Source: G963662905 sp963662905
GTDB taxonomy: Bacteria > Bacteroidota > Bacteroidia > Bacteroidales > WRLA01
Reading direction: 5' to 3'
Assembly: GCA_963662905.2 (NCBI GenBank)
Contig: CAXXFD010000004.1
Coordinates: 1 to 64,000 of the forward strand
DNA: 64,000 nt
A model generated the notes under the pieces. That model saw only the letters and a list, made by a program, of their open reading frames with translations. It made no database searches and was not told the DNA's origin. Each line of letters opens with the position of its first letter. Position 1 is the stretch's first letter. Positions 33,204 through 42,538 of the stretch are shown here, in pieces. The translations under genes and the position numbers were made by a program.

Positions 33204-35831
33204 CTAGATATTAAATGTTACACGCAGGAACACCCTTCTTGGAAGGATCGGTCGGCCAACGAAATAAACACCTTCGTTTGATTGTGACAGGTCTCGTGGG
33301 TTACCTTCGGTCAGGCCACGACAATCGGTCAGGTTAAATACCGAAGCACCAATGCGCATGCTTTCTCCTTTTTGTCCAAGGCTCATGGTATAACCTGCAT
33401 CCAAACGAACGATAGAAATCGGATCGAGCTCAACATTATTGCTATCGTCGGTATATTTGCTGCCCATATAACTCATCGATAATGCGCCATCCAGCCTGCT
33501 GTCGGCATATCTCAGCTCAACATATGACATAAAATTCGGCTGACGGGCCAGTTTATTACCCACATATTCAGGATTGGATTTTTGCTCTGTGTATTCATGT
33601 GCCTGATAAGTAAGGCTACCGTTAAAGCTCAGGTTTTTCACAAATTCGTATGCCCATGTTGCTTCCACACCAATAGTGCGTGTACTTTTTGTAGTTACCT
33701 GTTCAATGATTGTTCCGGGGTTATTGGGGTCATCAACCAAACGGACATCACGCCGGTTATCCAGTTTTACGAAATATCCTGCGATTGTGGTTGTCAGTTT
33801 TTGTGTGGCATATTTTGCACCCAATTCTCCCTGATAAATTTTCTCTGTTTTATATGAACCAACAGTACCGTCAGGAGAAATCTGAATTCCACGAGGCTGA
33901 GGGAAGAAATAGCCTTTGGTAACGTTACCATAAAGGTGCAGGTTATCATTGACGGCATAGTTTGCTGCCAAAACACCGGCCCAGTCAGTATCAGCACCAT
34001 CACCGGTCAGGTAAGCATTATTGCCCCAGTTTACACTTTGGAGATCGGCCGAAAGACTGGCATCATCATCCATCAAATAGGAAGTTGATCCTTCGCGGGC
34101 CAGCGTAGCTTTGATGTGCTCCACCCTAAAGCCCACATCAATGCGCCATCTACCAATTTTCATTTCATCAGTAAGGTAACCCGCAATTTTATTGGCGGTG
34201 ATGAAGTTATTGTCATAAGCCGCACCCGGATTATAAATACCATTCTGGCTCAGGATTTTCTTTTCGCCACCCGACATATAACTGATATCCACAAGCATAG
34301 GCTCATCATTAAATTCGCTGATATAGCGTGACTGCACATTTTTATCAAAGGCTTCTGTACGTGAAAAGAAACCACCAGCGGTAACATTATGTTCCAGATC
34401 ACCGGTAATCCAGGTTTTTGTCAAATTGATTTCGCCGGCCATATCGGTCATAGGACGATCGCGGTCGAGCAATGTATTTACAAGCACCTTATCCGAATTC
34501 GGTACTACGCGGGTAGTGCCGGTATTCGTTACTGTAATATCTGTTGCAGCAGGATCAATGGTGGCAACAAAATCGTTTATTGATTGTGGGTTACCGGTTC
34601 CTGCAAGGAAGAGGTTAAACTGATGCTGATATCTTGCATAACGCATTTTCGTATTCAGTTTCAATTCATTATCAAATTCGTATTTATAATCGGCCATAAA
34701 GTAGCCCCCTTTGGTTTCAACACCATTGCGGATTGGTGTATGATAAACCCCATTTGGCGTACGATAAGAAATATTGGCAGCATGAACAGTTTGAATGGTT
34801 TTCACCTCTTCACCATCGTTGCCAATAGCATATTTACGTGTTTCACCATCAAGTGGCAACGGAAGGAAAAACTGAACGCGGTCATCAATCAATTGCGCTG
34901 AAAGCACGAGTGAGCCTTTATCAAAAAGTTGTTTTACATTTCCACGAAGCTGGAAACCTTCGGTAGGAAGTCCGGTTTTAATGGGACCTTCGTCATAACG
35001 ATAGAAACCGCTAATCGCATAATAAGTGCGTGATTCTTTTCCACCAATCTTACCTCCTGAGAAGAAATCAGCTTTAAGACGTCCCTGGTCGGCAGTCTCA
35101 AACTGGATGATGTTTTCAGGAATTTCTGTTCCCGTCTTGGAGATGTAATTGATCACACCGGCAACAGAACCAGCGCCATACATAATTGCAGCACCACCAC
35201 GCGGGAAGTCCAGAGTTTTCAAACCGAAATCATTGCGGATATACACATCATGAGCAGATGAGTTTAGTCCGAAAGTACTGATTACAGGCATTCCATCATA
35301 CTCCAGAGGGTTAAAAACATACTGTCCGCCTGAAGGTAAACCTCTGACAAATACATTGGCAGCAACTTCACCTCCACCACCTTCAGCAGTAATACCCGGA
35401 ACTGAGCGCAGGATGTCGGCCTGTCCGTTGGCTGCTTTCGACTGGATTTCTTTGGCATTCATCGAAGTCATCGACATAGCGGCCTCTGCTTCGGAGCGCA
35501 CCGTCATCGTACCGGTAATGGTTACCTCATCAAGCCCCAATCCTTCTTTAAGCGTAAGCTCAATAGGATCTTCCGAAGCAACTTCCAGTTCAATTGCCTG
35601 AAATCCAACATAACTTACCTGTATTATAACAGGAAGATTATCCACGGTCAGGCTAAATTTACCGTCGATATCACTAATTGTACCTGTTGTGGTATTTTGA
35701 ACCATAACAGATGCTCCGGGGATAGATACACCTTTGGCATCTTTAACCGTTCCTACAATTGTATTCTGCGCAATAGTTTGCATTGTCAGACCAAAAAGGA
35801 ACACGAATAAAACAGTAAAAAATCTCTTCAT
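33204..35831 (-). CDS. TonB-dependent receptor, SusC-like domain layout without a SusD partner
   Basis: The 875-residue outer-membrane protein has a signal peptide (FFTVLFVFLFGLTMQTIAQ), then a carboxypeptidase-like regulatory domain (VGTVKDAKGVSIPGASVMVQ and following, about 26-100). The plug follows (NGQADILRSVPGITAEGGGG ... VFVRGLPSGGQYVFNPLEYD) and then the beta barrel, ending in RRVFLRVTFNI. It should move a ligand too large or scarce for porins across the outer membrane using TonB. No SusD gene is adjacent, so it is closer to FecA-type receptors. It is divergent from the LacI regulator and precedes the glycoside operon, which implies a shared substrate (inference). Confidence 0.9.
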   Translation of the reverse strand: MKRFFTVLFVFLFGLTMQTIAQNTIVGTVKDAKGVSIPGASVMVQNTTTGTISDIDGKFSLTVDNLPVIIQVSYVGFQAIELEVASEDPIELTLKEGLGLDEVTITGTMTVRSEAEAAMSMTSMNAKEIQSKAANGQADILRSVPGITAEGGGGEVAANVFVRGLPSGGQYVFNPLEYDGMPVISTFGLNSSAHDVYIRNDFGLKTLDFPRGGAAIMYGAGSVAGVINYISKTGTEIPENIIQFETADQGRLKADFFSGGKIGGKESRTYYAISGFYRYDEGPIKTGLPTEGFQLRGNVKQLFDKGSLVLSAQLIDDRVQFFLPLPLDGETRKYAIGNDGEEVKTIQTVHAANISYRTPNGVYHTPIRNGVETKGGYFMADYKYEFDNELKLNTKMRYARYQHQFNLFLAGTGNPQSINDFVATIDPAATDITVTNTGTTRVVPNSDKVLVNTLLDRDRPMTDMAGEINLTKTWITGDLEHNVTAGGFFSRTEAFDKNVQSRYISEFNDEPMLVDISYMSGGEKKILSQNGIYNPGAAYDNNFITANKIAGYLTDEMKIGRWRIDVGFRVEHIKATLAREGSTSYLMDDDASLSADLQSVNWGNNAYLTGDGADTDWAGVLAANYAVNDNLHLYGNVTKGYFFPQPRGIQISPDGTVGSYKTEKIYQGELGAKYATQKLTTTIAGYFVKLDNRRDVRLVDDPNNPGTIIEQVTTKSTRTIGVEATWAYEFVKNLSFNGSLTYQAHEYTEQKSNPEYVGNKLARQPNFMSYVELRYADSRLDGALSMSYMGSKYTDDSNNVELDPISIVRLDAGYTMSLGQKGESMRIGASVFNLTDCRGLTEGNPRDLSQSNEGVYFVGRPILPRRVFLRVTFNI

Positions 35832-35903
35832 ATCTTTGAACTATTAAATAATTATGCAGCAAAGAAAAGTCGAAATTTCAGAAGATGCAAGAGGGCAAAT
35901 TTT

Positions 35904-35919
35904 CCGTAAACGTTTACGG
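35904..35919. promoter_or_regulatory. Perfect 16-bp palindrome, likely LacI-family operator
   Basis: CCGTAAACGTTTACGG is fully self-complementary with a central CG, the standard form of LacI/GalR-family operators. It lies between the divergent TonB receptor and lacI-type genes, so one repressor dimer could control both. I saw no second exact copy upstream of the symporter. Confidence 0.85.
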
Positions 35920-35943
35920 TTAATAACTTTCTTAATAATTTTT

Positions 35944-35951
35944 TAAATTTG
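35944..35951 (+). promoter_or_regulatory. Putative promoter -7 element of the LacI-type gene
   Basis: TAAATTTG fits TAnnTTTG, 31 bases before the ATG and 24 bases downstream of the operator palindrome, a position at which a bound repressor would overlap the -33 region. Confidence 0.5.
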
Positions 35952-35982
35952 CACACACATCTAATTATCAATAAATACAGCA

Positions 35983-37011
35983 ATGAAGAAAGCACGTTTA
36001 AAAGACATTGCAAAAGCGCTAAACACAACAATTGCGACCGTATCGCGTGCATTGCACGACCACCCGGAAATCAGCGACAAAATGAAAAACCGGGTCAGGG
36101 AAGTTGCCGCATTGTATAATTATAAACCCAATAGTACGGCATTATCACTGAAATACCAGAAGTCGCATCGCATTGGCGTTATCTTCCCCAGGCTGGCACA
36201 TTATTATGTCACTCAAATTTTGAGCGGAATGTTATCCGAAGCAGAAAAAGCCGGATACAAGCTCCTGATAGCCGAAAGTAACTATAAACCAGAAAAGGAA
36301 CTTGAATTTATTGAAGAATTTTATGAACTGAATGTAGATGCCATTCTGATTCTTCCCGGAAGAAAGCTCGCTTTAAAGAAAGACCGTCTGGAAAAACTCA
36401 TCCGAAAAGACATTCCATTCCTGATAATCGACAGGCTTATTTATTTCGACAATATCAATACACCTCTGATATCTTCCAATGATTATGTTGGCACAAAGGA
36501 AGGAATCAATCATTTGATCAAGCAAGGCTACAGGAAAATTGCACACATGCGCGGGCTTGCATCATCCGATTTGGCCAATATCCGCTGCAAAGCATATATG
36601 GATTCACTGAAAGAGCACAATCTGGAAGTGAGGGACGAATGGATTATCAGTTGCAACAAATTCACCTTTCAGGAAGGGGAACAAATGGCAATGAACCTCA
36701 TGCAATTAGCCGAACCTCCTGATGCCATTTTTGCCATTAGCGATATTGTTGCTGTTGGCGCATTGAACGGCTTAAAAAAGGCCGGATATAAAATTCCGGA
36801 GGATGTCGGCGTACTTGGGTTCAGCAATTCCGATCTGGCCTTGGTTTGCTCTCCTCAACTTTCATCCATTCATCAACCCGGAAAAAAAATTGGCCGACGA
36901 AGCATACAGCTTGTCTTATCACATATCGATCAGCAGGAAGACATTTCTAAGTTGAATATCAGGGCAAAAACCCGCTTGGTAATACGTGATTCGACGAATA
37001 AAAACCCATAG
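35983..37011 (+). CDS. LacI-family transcriptional regulator
   Basis: The 342-residue protein has an N-terminal LacI HTH and hinge (RLKDIAKALNTTIATVSRAL, 4-23, then HPEISDKMKNRVREVAALYN, 26-45, and YKPNSTALSLK), then a periplasmic-binding-protein-like sensor domain with ISSNDYVGTKEGINHLIKQG and PDAIFAISDIVAVGALNGLK. It should bind the CCGTAAACGTTTACGG palindrome upstream and release it on binding a sugar or glycoside. Divergence from the TonB receptor gene suggests it controls the glycerate-glycoside locus and itself. Confidence 0.93.
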   Translation: MKKARLKDIAKALNTTIATVSRALHDHPEISDKMKNRVREVAALYNYKPNSTALSLKYQKSHRIGVIFPRLAHYYVTQILSGMLSEAEKAGYKLLIAESNYKPEKELEFIEEFYELNVDAILILPGRKLALKKDRLEKLIRKDIPFLIIDRLIYFDNINTPLISSNDYVGTKEGINHLIKQGYRKIAHMRGLASSDLANIRCKAYMDSLKEHNLEVRDEWIISCNKFTFQEGEQMAMNLMQLAEPPDAIFAISDIVAVGALNGLKKAGYKIPEDVGVLGFSNSDLALVCSPQLSSIHQPGKKIGRRSIQLVLSHIDQQEDISKLNIRAKTRLVIRDSTNKNP

Positions 37012-37100
37012 ATTTTCCTGCTCTCAAACCAACAAAGCGTACAATCCGGATAGAGGATATCAAACATTTATCATTCAAATAGCAAAATACATCAACTTTA

Positions 37101-37131
37101 TTTGATAAATTAACAAAAACCAGTATCTTTG
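37101..37131 (+). promoter_or_regulatory. Canonical Bacteroidota promoter of the T9SS-cargo gene
   Basis: TTTG at 37101-37104, a 19-base spacer, then TATCTTTG at 37124-37131: an exact match to TTTG-N19-TAnnTTTG. It lies 27 bases before the ATG at 37159 and supports that start over the upstream TTG. Confidence 0.8.
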
Positions 37132-37158
37132 TCATACCATCAAAGAAAAGCCATAATC

Positions 37159-38133
37159 ATGAGAAAAAGCATTGTTGCAATTATTGGATTTTTTATTGCC
37201 GGTTTTTGTCTGGCTCAAAGCAGTTTTCCATTTCCGGAAGACAATCCTTTTTGGATGGAAAACAGCTCCGAAAAATGGGCATGTACACCTCCCGGAGCTG
37301 GCTGTCATGGCTACATTTGCAACTGCCTTTCACCTGTTTACTACAAATCCGACACCACAATAAACGGAACAATTTACAACAGATTATACAGCAGAGGCGT
37401 TTGCACAGGCAATGCAGCTAATCAACCAGAACCCGGCTGCCCGTCATCCTTCCATTATCAAAATGAAGAATCACTTTATGCGATCATTCGTCAGGACATT
37501 GAGAATCAAATTGTATATATCAGGCAAGACGGACAGGATCAAATTCTCTATGATTTTGGAAATATGGCCGTTGGAAATCCATATCCTAAAACAGTTGCCA
37601 ACATCAACACAACAGACACCCTTATTGTAGCCAGCATAGACAGTATTGAGGCCGGTGGCATAAGCAGAAAAAGATGGAATCTGGCTTTTCGGTATAATGG
37701 CTCTGTTTTCCTGGAAGGTTTCGCGAGCATTATCGAAGGAATAGGAAGCACATTGGGACATTTGGGATATCTTGAAATGCCTTTTGAAAATACATACAGT
37801 CTGGAATGCTTCTCGTTGAACGATGAAAGTATTTATCCCGACGGAAGTTATTTATGCGACAAAACCCTTGGAGCGGAAAAAACAACCATCAGGAACAACA
37901 AAATCAGTATTACTCCGAACCCGGCCAAAGACAAAATATGCATCCGAATTGAAGAACAACATTTTGTTGCGGGAAAAATCAGGATTTTTGATTTAAGCGG
38001 ACGGATTGTATATCAAAACAAGATATTCCTGCCCAACAATGAATTATCAATTCAGCATCTCAATGCAGGAATATACTGTATAGAAGTTAAAACCGAAAAT
38101 GCACATTTTATAGAAAAGTTTATAAAATTTTAA
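37159..38133 (+). CDS. Exported protein with type IX secretion sorting domain
   Basis: The 324-residue protein has a signal peptide (SIVAIIGFFIAGFCLAQ), a Cys-rich segment (WACTPPGAGCHGYICNCLSP), a central beta-rich region and a C-terminal type A sorting domain: ITPNPAKDKICIRIEE, KIRIFDLSGRIVYQNKIF, LNAGIYCIEVKTENAHFIEK and a final KFIKF. It should be exported by Sec, then passed through the outer membrane by T9SS and retained or released after removal of the tail. The passenger function is not recognised. A perfect promoter precedes it. Confidence 0.85.
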   Translation: MRKSIVAIIGFFIAGFCLAQSSFPFPEDNPFWMENSSEKWACTPPGAGCHGYICNCLSPVYYKSDTTINGTIYNRLYSRGVCTGNAANQPEPGCPSSFHYQNEESLYAIIRQDIENQIVYIRQDGQDQILYDFGNMAVGNPYPKTVANINTTDTLIVASIDSIEAGGISRKRWNLAFRYNGSVFLEGFASIIEGIGSTLGHLGYLEMPFENTYSLECFSLNDESIYPDGSYLCDKTLGAEKTTIRNNKISITPNPAKDKICIRIEEQHFVAGKIRIFDLSGRIVYQNKIFLPNNELSIQHLNAGIYCIEVKTENAHFIEKFIKF

Positions 38134-38482
38134 TACTGTCACAAAACCAAAGGATTACATTACAGGCAGAAAATCAAAGCGATTCAGACATAATTCGGCC
38201 TGCAAAAAAAATACACTATTTTTAACTTAAATTAATTTATCTAATTGGATAATTGCTACATTTGTACTGAATATACTATAAACAAAGTAGATTATATCAA
38301 ACTTTCCACTAGCATAAACACTTATAACAGCATGTGTATCAATACTAAAACATTTAAGCAAAAGCATTTACAATTATCTTTTATCCAAATTAAACACAGA
38401 AGACAAGCGGTTTTATAAAAGCACGCTACATAAATGAAACAATATAAGTCCTAAATTACATTAACAAAAACAAGAGAAAGCA
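38134..38482. other. AT-rich intergenic region with a promoter-like element
   Basis: No gene seen. TACATTTG at 38257-38264 fits the -7 consensus; if used, the next gene would have a leader of about 210 bases. Confidence 0.45.
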
Positions 38483-40021
38483 ATGAAAAAAAGACTATTC
38501 ACAATTGTATTAATCTTCAGCTATTTAACATTATTACCATCAAACCTTTTCGCTCAAATAGTAGATTCATACACCAAGGCATACAAAAAGCCTCTTCCCA
38601 AAAACGAAAACGTTCTTATTGCAATGCCTGAAGATGAAATTACTGTAGGTTTTGAAAAACTTGGCACAATTATTCATGGCAGTTCAAACCCAAAAGCCGG
38701 CTTTTCTGAATTAACAGAAGCGGTGAAACAAGCAGCCCGCGAGGCAGGAGGAAACCTGGTGAAGGTACTCAAGTTTACGCCAAAAAAAGCGCGGAACGAC
38801 AATTATGAATTGCAAGGTTTTATCTATTATACCGACAGCCTGGAATACCAAAAAACCACTCCAATACCTGTGGAGCAAGAATTTGATGCGGATTATGCGA
38901 TGATCCACTTTTACAGATATCCTGATAATGGGCCGGAGATAGAGATCAAAACGCTTGACAGCATTTTATGCACAATTTCTCCGGATACGAAGCAAAGCAT
39001 CCATCTCAAAAAGCAAAGCAAACCAATAATTATTGCCCAAACCAAAAACCGGGAAATATTAACACAGGAATTTGAACCCGGCAAGGAATATTTTATCAGG
39101 GCTTTTGCAAGAGGGTCCGGCGCCCCTAAGCTTGAGCTGATGAACTGGCTTGACGGGAAAATGGAATATATGTACTTGAATATTGCCCAAGCTGCTGAAC
39201 CTGAAAACACCAAAATCTCCGCAGATGCCGCCATCGCAACCGCAGCAACAATCAACACCGCAGTAAATACTGAAGCAGGCAGTCCGGCAAAAAACACCAA
39301 TCCTCCGGCAAACACATCAGATTATACCCAAACGAAAAGCACCGTAGTAAAAAAAGATGATATAATAATATCCGCTCCAAAGACAAGTTCAACGCGCGGA
39401 TGGATCAACATCGCTTTTGGACCAAGCTGGTACACAGCAAAAAATCCGGAAGGACTTACCAGTGCCGGAGAAGATCATATGGATGCCTTAAAAAAAGGAT
39501 TTCACCTCGAGATTACGGCAGCATATTTCGTCAACCCATCGATAGGAATCGGTTTTACGCACAATAGGTTAAGCACATCTCAAACAACAAACATAACGGA
39601 GGAAATTGAAGGACAAAACATCAATCTTGAATTGAAGGAAGATATTTTCACAAGCCTTACCGGCCCTGTATTTTTGGTCAGGACGCCCATAACCAATTCT
39701 AAAAGTGTTTTTTACAGTTCCCTTGCACTGGGGCTTTTATCGTATGGCGATGAAGCCGTTATCAGCGCTCCAGCCTACACTTCTGCAACCGAATCTATTA
39801 AAATTAATGGAGATAGCTTTGGAGGCAACATAGCCACAGGCATTGATATCGGAATAATTGATGACTTTGCCATTAACGCCCAGCTATCATATCTTTTTGG
39901 AAACCTTTCCAAAGTTACCATCAACAGCAACGGCTCTTCCGGGGAAGCAGAACTCGAAGGAGACAATAAAATCAATGCCAGCCGTCTTAGTATTGGAATT
40001 GGCGTCAGCTTCCGCTTTTAA
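38483..40021 (+). CDS. Outer-membrane or exported protein, paralogue of the 40985 gene
   Basis: The 512-residue protein has a signal peptide (FTIVLIFSYLTLLPSNLFAQ). The N-terminal domain (about 25-235) includes VKQAAREAGGNLVKVLKFTP and ends in GAPKLELMNWLDGKMEYMYL; it is shared with the 40985 product. After an Ala/Thr/Asn-rich linker (about 240-300) comes a C-terminal porin-like domain (RGWINIAFGPSWYT ... ASRLSIGIGVSFRF) ending in Phe, as outer-membrane barrels do. No function is known to me. The next two genes encode related barrels, so the three form a family cluster. Confidence 0.75.
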   Translation: MKKRLFTIVLIFSYLTLLPSNLFAQIVDSYTKAYKKPLPKNENVLIAMPEDEITVGFEKLGTIIHGSSNPKAGFSELTEAVKQAAREAGGNLVKVLKFTPKKARNDNYELQGFIYYTDSLEYQKTTPIPVEQEFDADYAMIHFYRYPDNGPEIEIKTLDSILCTISPDTKQSIHLKKQSKPIIIAQTKNREILTQEFEPGKEYFIRAFARGSGAPKLELMNWLDGKMEYMYLNIAQAAEPENTKISADAAIATAATINTAVNTEAGSPAKNTNPPANTSDYTQTKSTVVKKDDIIISAPKTSSTRGWINIAFGPSWYTAKNPEGLTSAGEDHMDALKKGFHLEITAAYFVNPSIGIGFTHNRLSTSQTTNITEEIEGQNINLELKEDIFTSLTGPVFLVRTPITNSKSVFYSSLALGLLSYGDEAVISAPAYTSATESIKINGDSFGGNIATGIDIGIIDDFAINAQLSYLFGNLSKVTINSNGSSGEAELEGDNKINASRLSIGIGVSFRF

Positions 40022-40032
40022 ACATAAAAACA

Positions 40033-40947
40033 ATGAAAAACCTTCTGCTAATCCTACTTTGTTTTTGCGCCGGAAGCATAGCAATTGCTCAGGACGTTAT
40101 TATTAATATGTATGGCGACACCATTGTTTGCCATATTAATTCCATAGACAAAAACAAACTCCATTACAGAAGCGATTTCAGGCCGGATGCCCCACAATCC
40201 TCTATTGCATTAAAAGAAGTTGTTTTTTTCTGCAAGGACTGCTATCGCGAAGGGATGATTCTTGGCGAAAACCAGAAGCAGGAAAACCTACCGACGAAAA
40301 ATTTCAAAAGATGGTCTATCTCTGCAAGTGCAGGCTATTCCGTTATGGACAACAACGGCCTGGAATACACTTACGAAAAGCTCAATGAACACATCAATTC
40401 CTTACATAAGGGCTTAGGCATCAACTTATCGGCCGGATGGCAATTGAGCCGCTCGTTTGGTTTTGATTTTCATTTTCAAAGATTCTCAAGATCACTGGAA
40501 ACCAAAGATCTTTCAATCCCCCTTATTATTGATAATGAAGAAATTATATTAGACTGCTCATTGATAAACAATGTACAGTTAAATCATATTGGCATAGACA
40601 TTAGCGGCCGTTTTGTTTTCAAAGAAAGCAATTCGGCCTTGCTTTTCGGCTTGGGCGCAGGCCCCTCATGGTACACCAGCGAGCAAGACATAAAATTACC
40701 CGGCTCTTCCATGAGGGTACATCAAAAATTGACGGGATCAACACTAAGTGCATATTTGAATGGAGGTGGAGAGATTGGAATCAACAACCTGATAGCCCTG
40801 AGCATAAAAGTCACTTTAGTAAGCGGAACAATAGACAAGGTAAATGTTGATTATGATTACACTACACAAGATTACGAAGCAGAAGACGGAGGAGGAAAAA
40901 GCATTATGACTGTAAGCTTTATGACCGGGCTGGTTTTCAGGCTCTAA
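40033..40947 (+). CDS. Outer-membrane beta-barrel family protein
   Basis: A 304-residue protein with signal peptide (NLLLILLCFCAGSIAIAQ). A short N-terminal region (DVIINMYGDTIVCHINSIDK, common in Bacteroidota membrane proteins of unknown role) is followed by a barrel-like domain (WSISASAGYSVMD ... GLGAGPSWYTSEQDIKLPGS) ending in SFMTGLVFRL. The barrel resembles the C-terminal domain of the 38483 product (GPSWYT is shared). It lies 11 bases after that gene. Confidence 0.72.
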   Translation: MKNLLLILLCFCAGSIAIAQDVIINMYGDTIVCHINSIDKNKLHYRSDFRPDAPQSSIALKEVVFFCKDCYREGMILGENQKQENLPTKNFKRWSISASAGYSVMDNNGLEYTYEKLNEHINSLHKGLGINLSAGWQLSRSFGFDFHFQRFSRSLETKDLSIPLIIDNEEIILDCSLINNVQLNHIGIDISGRFVFKESNSALLFGLGAGPSWYTSEQDIKLPGSSMRVHQKLTGSTLSAYLNGGGEIGINNLIALSIKVTLVSGTIDKVNVDYDYTTQDYEAEDGGGKSIMTVSFMTGLVFRL

Positions 40948-40984
40948 GCAGCCTAAAAGGAAAACAAATAACAATATCTCAATT

Positions 40985-42538
40985 GTGGAAAAACCAATAA
41001 AAAGCAAAACCAGTATTGCACTATTGTTAAGTATTATCCTCTTTTTGGCAAAGGGAATGTTTGCTCAGGGTGTTGATAAAACCATTTACAAAACCAAAAA
41101 TCCACTACCAAGTGACACTGAGGTACGCTTCGCAATGGAGGATACCGACATTAGCGTGCCTTATGAAGTCATTGGCTTAGTGGAGCAAAGTATCCTAAGT
41201 TATTATCAAAGCTATTCGAACCTTATTAACAATATAAAAAAGGCAACACGTAAGGCAGGCGGAAACCTTTTTAAAATCACCGAATTTCATGTAAATTTCA
41301 ATTACGCCCCCGAATACGAAATAAAAGGTTACATCCTTTATACCGACAGTCTTGAACTGCAAAAAACAACCCCTCTGCCAATTGAATTCGAATATGATGT
41401 TGATTTTGCCATCTTACATTTTTTCAGGTATCCCGGAAACGGCCCTGATGTCAAGGTCAAAACACTGGACAGCCTGCTCTGTACACTTCCTCCGGGCAAA
41501 CAGCAAACAATCCATCTTCGAAAGCAAGACAGACCTTACATTATTGCCCAAACAAAAAAACGCGATATTCTAATTCAGGAATTTGAAGCAGGCAGGGAAT
41601 ACTATATTCGCGTTTACACAAAAGCAAATGGTGCCCCAAAATTAGAAATCATTAATTGGCTTGATGGAAAAATGGAAGTGCAATTCCTCATAGAAGCCGG
41701 TTTGGTTCAAAACAGTGATCAGGAATTTTCACATTCAGCTCCCTTTGAGGGTATTTCAGATAAAACAGACAGCAGCTCCACCCAAAGTATAGGCCAAGGA
41801 AAACCCTATATTAAGCCAAAACCAGAACCCATTAATTATTATGCAAGCGGAAAAAATTCCCCAATGCTGCAACATCTTGAAAAAAAACCCGAACCAAAAT
41901 CCTTATCAAACAGCTGGAAAATAAATATTGGCTTTGGCCTAAGCACACATACTGACGCTTCCAACAATGAATTCAACAAGATTTTCGATGAGCACATTAA
42001 AGAATTAAAAACCGGCGGTCACCTCCAATTATCAACAACCGGATTCATAAACAAAAAAATAGGTATAGGCATTTTAATCAACCACATGCATTCATCAAGC
42101 AGTCTTAAAAACCTTTACGTCGAGATAAACAATTACTATTTAATATTCGACTATGATGAAGAATTAAGCAACAGCTTTATCGCTCCGACAATCATATACA
42201 GGGAAATCATAAAGAACAGCTACAGTTCTTTTCAGAGCGGAATTGCCATTGGGTATTTTAGATACTTCAACGAAGCAAAAATTATCACAGCTGATCCGGA
42301 TGTAAACAGCACGATTAAAACTACTGGAAACTCAATTGGAATCAGGGCAATATTGGGCTTTGATATTGGGCTCTCAAAGAAAACAGCATTAAATCTTTCT
42401 GCATCTTATCTTCACACAAAGATCAATAAAGTTAACCAAACAATTAATGGCGTATCAAAGGAAAACAATTTTCAGGGCGTCGCTGTCGTAAATCCCTCAA
42501 GATTTGATTTTAGCATTGGATTGAGCATTCGGTTTTAA
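40985..42538 (+). CDS. Outer-membrane or exported protein, paralogue of the 38483 gene
   Basis: The 517-residue protein starts with GTG and a signal peptide (TSIALLLSIILFLAKGMFAQ). Its N-terminal domain parallels that of the 38483 product throughout: KATRKAGGNLFKITEFHVNF, LYTDSLELQKTTPLPIEFEY, GNGPDVKVKTLDSLLCTLPP and GAPKLEIINWLDGKMEVQFL. A barrel-like C-terminus follows, ending SRFDFSIGLSIRF. The two genes are clear tandem paralogues separated by a single-domain barrel gene. Function unknown. Confidence 0.72.
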   Translation: MEKPIKSKTSIALLLSIILFLAKGMFAQGVDKTIYKTKNPLPSDTEVRFAMEDTDISVPYEVIGLVEQSILSYYQSYSNLINNIKKATRKAGGNLFKITEFHVNFNYAPEYEIKGYILYTDSLELQKTTPLPIEFEYDVDFAILHFFRYPGNGPDVKVKTLDSLLCTLPPGKQQTIHLRKQDRPYIIAQTKKRDILIQEFEAGREYYIRVYTKANGAPKLEIINWLDGKMEVQFLIEAGLVQNSDQEFSHSAPFEGISDKTDSSSTQSIGQGKPYIKPKPEPINYYASGKNSPMLQHLEKKPEPKSLSNSWKINIGFGLSTHTDASNNEFNKIFDEHIKELKTGGHLQLSTTGFINKKIGIGILINHMHSSSSLKNLYVEINNYYLIFDYDEELSNSFIAPTIIYREIIKNSYSSFQSGIAIGYFRYFNEAKIITADPDVNSTIKTTGNSIGIRAILGFDIGLSKKTALNLSASYLHTKINKVNQTINGVSKENNFQGVAVVNPSRFDFSIGLSIRF

